From positions 37,941,233 to 38,005,232 of the forward strand of contig NC_091298.1 of the NCBI RefSeq assembly GCF_038502225.1: a DNA stretch of 64,000 nt, given 5' to 3'. The first letter of the stretch is position 1, and every line of letters begins with the position of its first letter. The notes beneath the pieces are model-generated. The model did no database searches. It saw only the letters and a program-made list of their open reading frames with translations, and had not been told where the DNA came from. Below, piece after piece: positions 9,498 through 24,467 of the stretch. This DNA is from Cherax quadricarinatus (Eukaryota; Arthropoda; Malacostraca; Decapoda; Parastacidae). Position numbers and translations under genes: made by a program.

Positions 9498-11395
9498 CAC
9501 CTATTTGTACTCACCTATTTGTGGTTGTAGGGGTCGAGTCACAGCTCCTGGCCCCGCCTCTTCGCTGATTGCTACTAGGTCCTCTCTCTCCCTTCCCCAT
9601 GAGCTCTATCATACCTCGCCTTAAAACTATGTATGGTTTCTGCCTCCACTACATCACTTTCTAGGCTCTTCCATGGCCTGACTACACTATGACTGAAGAA
9701 ATACTTCCTAACATCCCTTTGATTCATCCGAGTCTTCAACTTCCAATTGTGACCTCTTGTGTCTGTGTCCCATCTCTGGAACATCCCGTCTTTGTCCACC
9801 TCGTCTATTCCGCGCCGTATTTTATATGTCGTTATCATGTCTCCCCTGACCCTTCTGTCCTCCAGTCTCTTCAGGCCGATTTCCCTCAACCTTTCTTCAT
9901 AGGACAATCCCCGTAGCTCTGGGACTAGTCTTGTTGCAAACCTTTGCACTTTCTCTAATTTCTTGACGTGCTTGACTTGGTGTGGATTCCAAACTGGTGC
10001 TCCATACTCCAGTATGGGCCTGACGTAGATGGTATACAGAGTCTTAAACGAATCCTTACTGAGGTATCGGAACGCTATCCGTAGGTTTGCCAGGCGCCCG
10101 TATGCTGCAACAGTTATCTGATTGATGTGCGCCTCAGGAGATATGCTCGGTGTTATACTAACCCCCAGATCTTTTTCCTTGAGAGAGGTTTGCAGTCTTT
10201 GGCCATCTAAACTATATTGTGTCTGCGGTCTTCTTTGCCCTTCCCCAATCTTCATGACTTTGCATTTGGCAGGGTTAAAGTCAAGGAGCCAGTTGCTGGA
10301 CCAGGCTTGTAGCCTGTCCAGATCTCTTTGTAGTCCTGCCTGATCCTCATCCGATTTGATTCTTTTCATTAACTTCACATCATCTGCAAACAAGGACACT
10401 TCTGAGTCTATCCCTTCCGTTATGTCGTTCACGTATACCAAGAACAGCACAGGTCCTAGGACTGACCCCTGTGGAACCCGCTTGTCACAGGCGCCCACTC
10501 TGACACCTCGTCGCGTACCATGACTCGTTGTTGCCTCCCTGTCAGATATTCTCTGATCCATTGCAGTGCCTTTCCTGTTATGTATGTCTGGTCCTCTAGC
10601 TTTTGCAGTAACCTCTTGTGAGGAACTGTGTCGAAGGCCTTCTTGCAGTCCAAAAATACGCAGTCGATCCACCCCTCTCTCTCTTGTCTTACTTCTGTCA
10701 CCTTGTCATAAAACTCTAGTAGGTTTGTGACACAGGATTTTCTTTCCCTGAAACCGTGCTGGTTGTCAATTATACACTTGTTTCTTTCCAGGTGCCCCAC
10801 CAGTCTCCTCCTGATGATCTTCTCCATGACCTTGCATACTATACACGTTAGTGATACAGGTCTGTAGTTTAGTGCCTCATGTCTGTCTCCCTTTTTAAAA
10901 ATTGGGATTACATTTGTCATTTTCCATACCTCAGGGAGTTGCCCAGTTTCAAAAGATGTGTTGAAGATCTTTGTTAATGGCTCACACAATATCTCTGCTC
11001 CCTCTTTAAGGACCCATGGAGAGATGTTGTCTGGTCCCACCGCCTTTGAGATGTCAAGTTCGCATAGCAGCTTCTTCACCTCCTCCTTGGTTATATGTAC
11101 CTCATCCAGCACTTGCTGGTGTGCCCCCCTGTTCTGATTTCTTGGAGTCCTACTGGTTTCCACTGTAAATACCTCTTTAAATCTTGTGTTGAGCTCCTGA
11201 CAAACCTCTCGGTCGTTTCTTGTGAATTCCCCATCACCCTTCCTCAGTCTGATTACCTGGTCCTTCACTGTTGTTTTCCTCCTGATGTGGCTGTACAACA
11301 GCTTCGGGTCAGTCTTTACTTTTGATGCTATGTCATTTTCATATTGTCTCTGAGCCTCCCTTCTTATCTGTGCATATTCGTTTCTGGCTCTTCGG

Positions 11396-11396
<1 letters not shown>
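9493..11396 (-). mobile_element. Family A LINE, copy C
   Basis: This is a near twin of copy A, extending about 70 bp further 5' to a junction with (GT)n at 11396. It ends 3' in two CTATTTG-type tail units next to (GT)n. Confidence 0.9.
9575..11396 (-). pseudogene. Family A ORF2 RT, copy C, broken by one frameshift
   Basis: Two overlapping minus frames (ending at 10456 and at 9575) together cover the same RT as copy A, from EYAQIRREAQRQYEN to the C-terminus. The break lies at about 10477-10480. There this copy has one C fewer than copy A, and the VTSGVPQGS box becomes VTSGFHRGQS before the frame is lost. FADDVKLMKR with both catalytic Asp residues is intact in the second frame. The break is a single-base change in an otherwise clean sequence, so a sequencing error is possible. 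Confidence 0.85.
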
Positions 11397-11439
<43 letters not shown>

Positions 11440-11493
11440 TTGAGTGTGTGTGTGTATGTGCGTGTATGTGTGAGTATTTGAGTGTGTGAGTGC

Positions 11494-11524
<31 letters not shown>
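11397..11524 (+). repeat. (GT)n microsatellite
   Basis: GT repeats carry GTATTTGAGTG and GAGTGCGG interruptions, which recur in the tract at 11950-12369. Confidence 0.95.
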
Positions 11525-11529
<5 letters not shown>

Positions 11530-11949
11530 CACCCAGTTGTACTCACCTAGTTGAGGTTGCGGGGGTCGAGTCCGAGCTCCTGGCCCCGCCTCTTCACTGA
11601 TCGCTACTAGGTCACTCTCCCTGAGCCGTGAGCTTTATCATACCTCTGCTTAAAGCTATGTATGGATCCTGCCTCCACTACATCGCTTCCCAAACTATTC
11701 CACTTACTGACTACTCTGTGGCTGAAGAAATACTTCCTAACATCACTGTGATTCATCTGTGTCTTCAGCTTCCAACTGTGTCCCCTTGTTACTGTGTCCA
11801 ATCTCTGGAACATCCTGTCTTTGTCCACCTTGTCAATTCCTCTCAGTATTTTGTATGTCGTTATCATGTCCCCCCTATCTCTCCTGTCTTCCAGTGTCGT
11901 CAGGTTGATTTCCCTTAACCTCTCCTCGTAGGACATACCTCTTAGCTCT
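11525..11949 (-). mobile_element. Family A LINE, 3'-end fragment (copy D)
   Basis: About 425 bp of the 3' end is present, with tail units ACTCACCCAGTTGT and ACTCACCTAGTTGA. The 5' break follows CTTAGCTCTT and runs into GT-rich DNA. The coding remnant (RGMSYEERLREINLTTLED to the C-terminus) is open. It is almost identical to copy G (15742 onward) and to the plus-strand copy at 43696-44329. Confidence 0.9.
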
Positions 11950-15671
<3,722 letters not shown>

Positions 15672-15741
15672 TGTGTGTGTTAGTTACCATTTTGTCTTAG
15701 GCACATGTCGATTAGACACTAAGCCTGTTCTATATGCGTGT

Positions 15742-16615
15742 GTACTCACCTAGTTGTACTCACCTAGTTGAGGTTGCGGGGGTCGAGTCCGAGCTCCTGG
15801 CCCCGCCTCTTCACTGATCGCTACTAGGTCACTCTCCCTGAGCCGTGAGCTTTATCATACCTCTGCTTAAAGCTATGTATGGATCCTGCCTCCACTACAT
15901 CGCTTCCCAAACTATTCCACTTACTGACTACTCTGTGGCTGAAGAAATACTTCCTAACATCCCTGTGATTCATCTGTGTCTTCAGCTTCCAACTGTGTCC
16001 CCTTGTTACTGTGTCCAATCTCTGGAACATCCTGTCTTTGTCCACCTTGTCAATTCCTCTCAGTATTTTGTATGTCGTTATCATGTCCCCCCTATCTCTC
16101 CTGTCCTCCAGTGTCGTCAGGTTGATTTCTCTTAACCTCTCCTCGTAGGACATACCTCTTAGCTCTGGGACTAGTCTTGTTGCAAACCTTTGCACTTTCT
16201 CTAGTTTCTTCACGTGCTTGGCTAGGTGTGGGTTCCAAACTGGTGCCGCATACTCCAATATGGGCCTAACGTACACGGTGTACAGGGTCCTGAATGATTC
16301 CTTATTAAGATGTCGGAAAGCTTGTTCTGAGGTTTGCTAGGCGCCCATATGCTGCAGCAGTTATTTGGTTGATGTGCGCTTCAGGAGATGTGCCTGGTGT
16401 TATACTCACCCCAAGATCTTTTTCCTTGAGTGAGGTTTGTAGTCTCTGACCCCTAGACTGTACTCCGTCTGTGGCCTTCTTTGCCCTTCCCCAATCTTCA
16501 TGACTTTGCACTTGGTGGGATTGAACTCCAGGAGCCAATTGCTGGACCAGGTCTGCAGCCTGTCAAGATCCCTTTGTAGTTCTGCCTGGTCTTCGATCGA
16601 GTGAATTCTTCTCTT
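15742..16615 (-). mobile_element. Family A LINE, copy G
   Basis: Two CTAGTTG tail units sit beside GCGTGTGT. The open frame 16276-15824 gives the C-terminal RT (VRPILEYAAPVWNPHLAKH to GSGRVT). A frameshift near 16318 separates it from NPTKCKVMKIGEGQRRPQT and LKEKDLGVSITPGTSPEAH. The 5' end is lost at about 16615, just before another (GT)n tract. Confidence 0.85.
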
Positions 16616-16631
16616 CAACTTCTAGTTTCTT

Positions 16632-17205
<574 letters not shown>

Positions 17206-18402
17206 TTGTGTGTATATTTTAAAAAAATTAAAATGTTTGGTATGAGGAGGAGAGGTTGTATTATAAGAGCTTCGTCTCAACGTCATAGAGTACTGTTGTA
17301 TTAACAATGAAGCCGCAGACTAATATTACAAGCAGTTGGTTTCAGGAGAGTAAGACAATTACTGGTGAGATTACTAAGCCATTTTCTGTTGTTGTAATGG
17401 GTACAAATGCGGTTACGCCAGCTGCAGTACTTAATACCACAACTGTCGTAACCAGTACTGCGAACCTCATACCTACGTCGCTAACGTTAATGATTCTACG
17501 TTATTAATGACGAACACTCAGTGAACGAATATAAATATAGACATTCACAAACAAAATTTCGAGTACATGATACAATACCACGGGTGGGCATAGAACCCGC
17601 GATCGTGAGTCATTTAGAGTACATCACTTCCAATACGAGTCATAGATATTCCCGTCTTAGTCGTACTGAGCGCTGTCTAACCAACCATTGCAGTAATGAG
17701 GTGACAACAAAAGTTACCTGAATGGCTCCTTCGACAGTGAGCCGTAGCCACTTTTACGAAAGTTGTCAGACATTTAGTGCATATTCTTGGGATATAGAAG
17801 AGATGTCTATTGTGTTCTACCAATATTCGTATGTCTCTTAACAGACATTAGCTGTCTCTCTCTACAAATGGACGCTAGAACTCACCATAAATACACTCGT
17901 AATATTAACTCTGTTGTAACAAACTCGTGCGTTTGCTGAAAGTTCAAATCCTAACCATAAAAAAAGTCTCTTTGACGCTCTCCTCCCAATCCACCATCTG
18001 ACAACCTATATAACTCCATCCATCAATCTTTCTTGTTTCAACCCTTTTAAATCCCCAACTTATCCTGAAAAAAATTCATTTCAACTCAATGAGTTATTCA
18101 TTTTGTGCAACATTATATGTTCTCTGCATAATGGTAATTCAAAGACAGTTTAAGCAGTTAGAATATTTAATAGATTTTTCACCTACAGTGGGGCTTTATC
18201 AAATTAAAATGAGTTTATAAAAATAAAACCTTGGTTTTGGAGAGGTCAATAGTGACGAAGAATTTGTGTTGCCAGAAGACGGGAATCTGAACGAAACGTC
18301 GAGGATTTTTTAATTTTCTTTCTGTTCATCATGCTCAACGTGTGCAGTGGATTTTGCTAAGACATACACTTTCCTGTTGTCACGATACATTAACTATGCT
18401 CT
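17206..18402. other. Stretch without recognised gene
   Basis: AT-rich DNA with only short open frames. A tRNA-like SINE fragment sits at 17570-17615. Near 18289-18310 there is CTGAACGAAACGTC, a short phrase reminiscent of hammerhead-bearing retroelement ends, but no stem II was found. Nothing else is recognised. Confidence 0.6.
17570..17615 (-). mobile_element. tRNA-derived SINE fragment
   Basis: The minus strand shows CGATCGCGGGTTCTATGCCC, a B-box-like GGTTCTATGCC inside a T-arm-like hairpin, followed by CACCCGTGGTATTG. The same CCCGTGGTA ending closes the tRNA modules at 54437-54521 and 54823-54903. Only the 3' half of the tRNA module is recognisable. Confidence 0.4.
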
Positions 18403-20251
18403 CCCTCAGTCAGTGAGGTGGAAGGGTAGGCTACACTGTACTTCAGTCAGTGAGGTGGAAGGGCAGGTTACACTGTACTTCAGTCAGTGAGGTGGAAGGG
18501 TAGGTTACACTGTACTTCAGTCAGTGAGGTGGAAGGGCAGGTTACACTGTACTTCAGTCAGTGAGGTGGAAGGGTAGGTTACACTGTACTTCAGTCAATG
18601 AGGTGGAAGGGTAGGTTACACTGTCCCTCAGTCAGTGAGGTGGAAGGGCAGGTTACACTGTCCCTCAGTCAGTGAGGTGGAAGGACAGGTTACACTGTCC
18701 CTCAGTCAGTGAGGTGGAAGGGTAGGTTACACTGTCCCTCAGTCAGTGAAATGGAAGGTCAGGTTACACTGTCCCTCAAGCAGTGAGGTGGAAGGGCAGG
18801 TTACACTGTCCCTCAGTCAGTGAGGTGGAAGGGCAGGTTACACTGTCCCTCAGTCAGTGAGTTGGAAGGGCAGGTTACACTGTCTCTCAGTCAGTGAGGT
18901 GGAAGGGCAGGTTACACTGTCCCTCAGTCAGTGAGGTGGAAGGGTAGGTTACACTGTCCCTCAGTCAGTGAGGTGGAAGGGCAGGTTACACTGTCCCTCA
19001 GTCAGTGAGGTGGAAGGGCAGGTTACACTGTCCCTCAGTCAGTGAGTTGGAAGGGCAGGTTACACTGTCCCTCAGTCAGTGAGGTGGAAGGGCAGGTTAC
19101 ACTGTCCCTCAGTCAGTGAGGTGGAAGGGAAGGTTACACTGTCCCTCAGTCAGTGAGGTGGAAGGGCAGGTTACACTGTCCCTCAGTCAGTGAGTTGGAA
19201 GGGTAGGTTACACTGTCCCTCAGTCAGTGAGGTGGAAGGGCAGGTTACACTGTCCCTCAGTCAGTGAGGTGGAAGGGTAGGTTACACTGTCCCTCAGTCA
19301 GTGAGGTGGAAGGGTAGGTTACACTGTCCCTCAGTCAGTGAAATGGAAGGTCAGGTTACACTGTCCCTCAATCAGTGAGGTGGAAGGGTAGGTTACACTG
19401 TCCCTCAGTCAGTGAGGTGGAAGGGAAGGTTACACTGTCCCTCAGTCAGTGAGGTGGAAGGGCAGGTTACACTGTCCCTCAGTCAGTGAGGTGGAAGGGT
19501 AGGTTACACTGTCCCTCAGTCAGTGAGGTGGAAGGGAAGGTTACACTGTCCCTCAGCCAGTGAGGTGGAAGAGCAGGCTACACTGTCCCTCAGTCAGTGA
19601 GGTGGAAGGGCAAGTTACACTGTCCCTCAGTCAGTGAGGTGGAAGGGCAGGTTACACTGTCCTTTAGTCAGTGAAATGGAAGGTCAGGTTACACTGTCCC
19701 TCAATCAGTGAGGTGGAAGGGCAGGTTACACTGTCCCTCAGTCAGTGAGGTGGAAGGGCAGGTTACACTGTCCCTCAGTCAGTGAGGTGGAAGGGCAGGT
19801 TACACTGTCCCTCAGTCAGTGAGGTGGAAGGGTAGGTTACACTGTCCCTCAGTCAGTGAGGTGGAAGGGCAGGTTACACTGTCCCTCAGTCAGTGATGTG
19901 GAAGGGCAGGTTACACTGTCCCTCAGTCAGTGAGGTGGAAGGGAAGGTTACACTGTCCCTCAGTCAGTGAGGTGGAAGGGCAGGTTACACTGTCCCTCAG
20001 TCAGTGAGGTGGAAGGGTAGGTTACACTGTCCCTCAGTCAGTGAGGTGGAAGGGTAGGTTACACTGTCCCTCAGTCAGTGAAATGGAAGGTCAGGTTACA
20101 CTGTCCCTCAATCAGTGAGGTGGAAGGGTAGGTTACACTGTCCCTCAATCAGTGAGGTGGAAGGGCAGGTTACACTGTCCCTCAGTCAGTGAGGTGGAAG
20201 GGCAGGTTACACTGTCCCTCAGTCAGTGAGGTGGAAGGGCAGGTTACACTG
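18403..20251 (+). repeat. 37-bp minisatellite, about 50 units
   Basis: A head-to-tail array has unit CAGTCAGTGAGGTGGAAGGG plus CAGGTTACACTGTCCCT. Length divided by 37 gives 50.0 units. The first units end in TGTACTT rather than TGTCCCT. A variant carrying GTGAAATGGAAGGTC recurs at about 18747, 19338, 19672 and 20078, spacings of 16, 9 and 11 units, suggesting multi-unit duplication. There are no unique spacers between units, so it is not a CRISPR-like array. Confidence 0.98.
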
Positions 20252-20279
20252 GACCACACAGACACCATTAGAGTCATCA

Positions 20280-20560
20280 TTAATCACGAAATTGCAATAA
20301 CGCTATTGCAAACAGGTCACGGAGCGGGTGGGGTTTAAACCCATGACATGTGTTATTACGATTCCGTAAGTCATAATGGTAGCTTTGACGGGACTTGAGC
20401 AAGAGTTCGCTACAACTTGGCTGGTGTACGATTCACCTGATAAAACCCGCATTTGTGGCCACAGTGTTAATTAATCTTATTAGAGCCAGCTGGTCGAGTG
20501 ATTAAAGCACCGGCCTGTGAGTTTCAGGACTCACTTGCCATAGGTTCAAACTCAACCCGT
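20280..20560 (+). mobile_element. Composite tRNA-derived SINE
   Basis: A tRNA-like module at 20483-20560 has an A-box-like AGCTGGTCGAGTGATTAA and a B-box-like GGTTCAAACTC. It is preceded by a linker (GGGACTTGAGCAAGAGTTCG) that also occurs, diverged and inverted, at 54616-54672. At 20284-20347 a second half tRNA module lies in the opposite direction (GGGTTTAAACCC on both strands) with a tail containing GCAATAGCGTTATTGCAA. It is diverged from the 54-kb copies. Confidence 0.5.
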
Positions 20561-21425
20561 TTCTTCATTTGGAGTCGTCCATTCAATGTGATGCATGTAT
20601 TTATTCCTGAAGATAAGTCTGCCAGTTTCAGACTGACTCACTAACATGGCATGCTATAAATTCCTGCTGTACCTACAGTTTTGTTGGGGATTAGAGATTG
20701 AAAAATTTCTTTTAAAATATTTTTAGTGGAGAGAAGTGTTAAATTCATGTTAGCTTAAAGAAGAATAACGTCTGTGACGAGCACAGAAAGTTGTAAAGGA
20801 GAACCAACTGTAAGTCAATGTACTCTCCTACGCCAGCCTGGGTTATTGTGAATATGTTGAGGTTTGAGTCTGAAATTGTGAATGAGATGGAATACAACTA
20901 AATCTTTGAGATATTCTCAATATTTATCCTCAGACTCTTTATCACCCAAAATCTCTATCCAATTTTCACAATTAATTTAACTCATATTAAAATAGGCTGA
21001 AATGTGATCACAAAATGCACTTGACTCGCGAACCGATATGAAAATAAAATTGAAATGAAAGAAAGAATTATGCACAATACCTATGGATTTAATCTCACGA
21101 GGACTTCCCTTCATGACTAAGTTAACAAAATAGTTAAAGAAAGTTCTCCGAAGAATAGGTCTGATAGCTCCTTGAACCGTTTTTATCATTAATGCAAGAA
21201 TAAAATAAAATACTGAATCTGGTCATCAGACCGAAATGAATAAAGCTGGCAGTGTAAGTGCATAATCACTCACTGTAATAACACCATCCAATGTTTTTCA
21301 AGTACATCATCATCCACTGTATTAACACCACCCGTCCTCGTAACAACCATGTCACACTATAGCATAGTGTTTTCTATGTATGATTGTGCTCGGTTAGGTT
21401 AGCCCACCAAGGCAGGGAGGCCCAA
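20561..21425. other. Stretch without recognised gene
   Basis: AT-rich DNA with short frames only. I see no transposon domain, tandem repeat or RNA gene here. Confidence 0.6.
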
Positions 21426-21429
21426 AAAA

Positions 21430-23075
21430 GAAATACTTTCATTATCATTCACTCCATCTCTGTCTTGCCAGAGGGGTGCTTTACGCTGCAGTTATAAAAC
21501 TGCAACATTAACACCCCTCCTTCAGAGTGCAGACACTGTACTTCCCATCTCCAGGACTCAAGTCCGGCCTGCTGGTTTCCCTCAATCCCTTCATAAATGT
21601 TACTTTGCTCACATTCCAACATCACGTTAAGTATTAAAAAGCATTTATCTCTATTCACTCCTATCAAATACGCTCAGGCATGCTTGCTGGAAGTCCAAGC
21701 CCATGACACACAAAACTTCCTTTACCCCCTCCCTCCAACCCTATATAGGCCGACCCCTACCCCGCCTTGCCTCGACTATGGATTTATACGCTCTCGAAGT
21801 CATTCTGTTTCGTTCCATTCTCTCTACATGTCCGAACCACCTCAACATCCCCTCTTCAGCCCACTGGACAATAGTTTTGGTAATCCCACACCTCCTAATT
21901 TCCAAACTATGAATTCTCTGCGTTATATTCAAACGACACTTAGCCCTCAGACATGACATTTCCACTGCCTCCAGCCTTCTCCTCGTTATAACATTCATCA
22001 CCCATTCTTCACACCCATACAAGAGTGTTGGTACAACTATACTATTATACATTCCCCTCTTTGAGTCCACGGACAAAGTTCTTTGTCTCCACAGACTCCT
22101 AAGTGCACCACTCACCTTTTTCCCCTCATCAATTCTATGATTCACCTCCTCCTTCATAGACCCATCTGCTGACACGTCCGCTCCTAAATATCTGAATACA
22201 TTCACCTCTTTCATACTCTATCCCTCCAATTTGATATCCAAACTTTCACCAACTAATCTTTTTGTTATCCTCATAAGCTTACTCTTTCCTATATTCACTT
22301 TTAATTTTCTTCTCTTACATATCATACAAAATGCATCCACCAACCTCTGTAACTTCTCTTCAGAGTCTCACTAAAGCACAGTGTCATCAGCAAAGAGCAA
22401 CTGAGACAACTTCCACTTTGTGTTTGATTCTTTATCTTTTAACTCCACATCTCTTGCCAAGACCCTCGCATTCACTTCTCTTACAATCCTATCTATAAAT
22501 ATATTTAACAACCACGGTGACATCACACATCCTTGTCTAAGGCCTACTTTTACTGGGAAATAGTCTCCCTCTTTTCTACATACTCTAACTTGAGCCTCAC
22601 TATCCTCGTAAAAACTCTTCACTGCTTTCAGTAATCTACTTCCTATACCATACACCTGCAACATCTGCCACATTGCCCCCTTTTCCACCCTGTCATATGC
22701 CTTTGCCTTTTCCAAATCCATAAATGTCACAAAAGCCTCTTTACACTTATCTAAATACTGTTCACCTATATGTTTCACTGTAAACACATGGTCTACACAC
22801 CCCCTACCTATCCTAAAGCCTCCTTGTTCATCTGCTATCCTACTCTCTGTCTTACTCTTAATTCTTTCAATAATAACTCTACCATACACTTTACCAGGTA
22901 TACTCAACATACTTATTCCCCTATAGTTTTTGCACTCTTTTTTTATCCCCTTTGCCTTTATACAAAGGAACTATGCATGATCTCTGACAGTCCCTAGGTA
23001 CCCTACCCTCTTCCATACATTTATTAAATAATAACACCAACCACTCCAAAATTATATACCCACCTGCTTTTAACA
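21430..23075 (-). mobile_element. RTE-like non-LTR retrotransposon, 5'-truncated
   Basis: The minus strand holds RT and the C-terminal domain of a LINE unrelated to family A, then a 3' region to about 21430. The clade is judged from RT signatures (GCVDHVFTVKHI, LRQGCVMSPWLLNIFID) resembling RTE-type elements. I cannot settle it without a phylogeny. The 5' break lies near 23075-23100. Confidence 0.65.
21741..22950 (-). pseudogene. RTE-like reverse transcriptase and C-terminal domain
   Basis: The frame 22910-22371 reads VYGRVIIERIKSKTES, DEQGGFRIGRGCVDHVF, FMDLEKAKAYDRVEKGAM, GLRQGCVMSPWLLN and SQLLFADDTVL. The catalytic Asp pair lies within 22383-22394. An in-frame stop follows at once (CACTAAAG context near 22372). 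After frame breaks, 22214-21741 reads VNVFRYLGADVSADGSM, LYGCEEWVMN and MLRWFGHVERM, the usual C-terminal continuation in these LINEs. Stops and frameshifts make it inactive. Confidence 0.75.
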
Positions 23076-23079
23076 TTTC

Positions 23080-24117
23080 TATCTGTGGAGAAATTTTCTC
23101 CAGGAGGGTGGTATCATCCCCCTTCAGCCCCTTTCAGCCCCTTTCAGCCCTGAGGGGGCCAGCTCTCTCAGAAGGGGCAAGCATCTTGTTTACTGCTACA
23201 GCAAGTAACTGATCCCAGATGCAGTACCAGTATGCGACGTGGTCAAGCGACCGCCACTCCGTGCAAGACTCCAGTGTTGCAAAGTGTAATTTAATAAAAG
23301 ACAGTCCATCTCTTACCTTAGCAGGACAATTAAGGAAAATCCTGCTCCCACTTTATTACCATGGTAAAGATAGTGTACATTGTTGTCTATGCTTAAGACA
23401 GCAAGAATCAAGCATTCTGCTTTACTTCATGGAGGAAGTGGCAAGGAAGCAAAAGGTACTAGGTCAGCTTTTCCTTTATGTGCTATGGGCAGTGACGGTG
23501 TATGAGGCTGTGGCGTCTTCAGATTACTTTTGACTCTACTGAGAGTCACACTGATGCCAGGATAACCAACAAAGAACATTGAACCGTGCATTAGCGTGAA
23601 TAAAGTGTCTCACAAAACATAATAAACACTTACAGAGAAGTGTGATCAGCTTCTTTAGTGATAAGATTGTGAACAACAAAGACAAATCTTGTGGAACATA
23701 GTGTATCAGTGTGCGTATTCCTAGACTATGGAAGATGTGGACATCCAAGGACACTTCAGCTTCTATCAAGTCACCGATACCTGTCGAAGGTGTGAAGAAC
23801 ACCATAGCTCACACTACAAGAGCAAGGTGGGTTATAGATTTCTTGTAGTATGGGGGACTGCACAGTTCTTGAGTCGCAAGGAGTTTGTAATCAACCTATA
23901 GTCGGCAGTGAGGTGCGGACTTTTGAGTCCACACAAGTACATAAGTCAGCCATCAGTGAATGAAATGTGCTGACATAACACCCCTAGGGGTAATTTATAA
24001 CCTTACAAAATATAATTCATTTCAGCCCATTGAGAAATGATCTTCGACAGCTTCTCAAGACCTCGTCTGCAGGGGCAGCTGTGCAGGCGACGAGCTGTCT
24101 TTCTAAGCTAAGTTTCC
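23080..24117. other. Stretch without recognised gene
   Basis: The region starts with a short C-rich tandem (CCCTTTCAGC three times near 23120-23150). It has two small open frames, 104 codons at 23219-23533 and 89 codons at 23805-23536, with no recognised domain. Composition gives no sign of coding. Confidence 0.5.
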
Positions 24118-24467
24118 CTATATTTAAACCATAAAATTTGCTGGTAAACCATTTCTCAACATTTTGGTCATTCGAACCGGGAAAAAGGCCATACTGTGGT
24201 CCAAATATGTTGTACTACCGTGTACAAATAACCTACAAGCCAAGGTCCTTCGGAAAAAGCTGTAAAACTAGTGTTTTACAATATAATCAGTATAAATGAG
24301 CCCCTCCAGACTCAATCACAGAGAATGGGCAGCAAAAAGAAAACAGGCGCTTACCCAGCATTCACCAAAAGAATACGGAAGCTGGCACCAGTCATCCACT
24401 GCTCCTAAGCTCGAGAAACAAAATGTTGAGAAATGGTTTACCAGCTAAGTTTATAGTTTAAATATAG
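24118..24467. mobile_element. MITE-like element with 48-bp terminal inverted repeats
   Basis: The left end CTATATTTAAACCATAAAAT continues with GCTGGTAAACCATTTCTCAA to 24166. Its reverse complement, with about four differences, occupies 24419-24467. The 350-bp element encodes nothing. No clear target-site duplication is visible; the right flank is family A LINE sequence. Short length, long inverted repeats and lack of coding fit a non-autonomous DNA transposon. Confidence 0.65.

Noticed and set aside
18284..18312. Hammerhead ribozyme
   Set aside because: CTGAACGAAACGTC has the GAAAC strand but lacks a CUGANGA strand and stem II.
18403..20251. Possible CRISPR array
   Set aside because: Repeats are directly head-to-tail with no unique spacers, and the sequence context is eukaryotic.
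23219..23533. Small host gene (104 codons)
   Set aside because: No recognised domain, unremarkable composition, and the length is possible by chance in this window.
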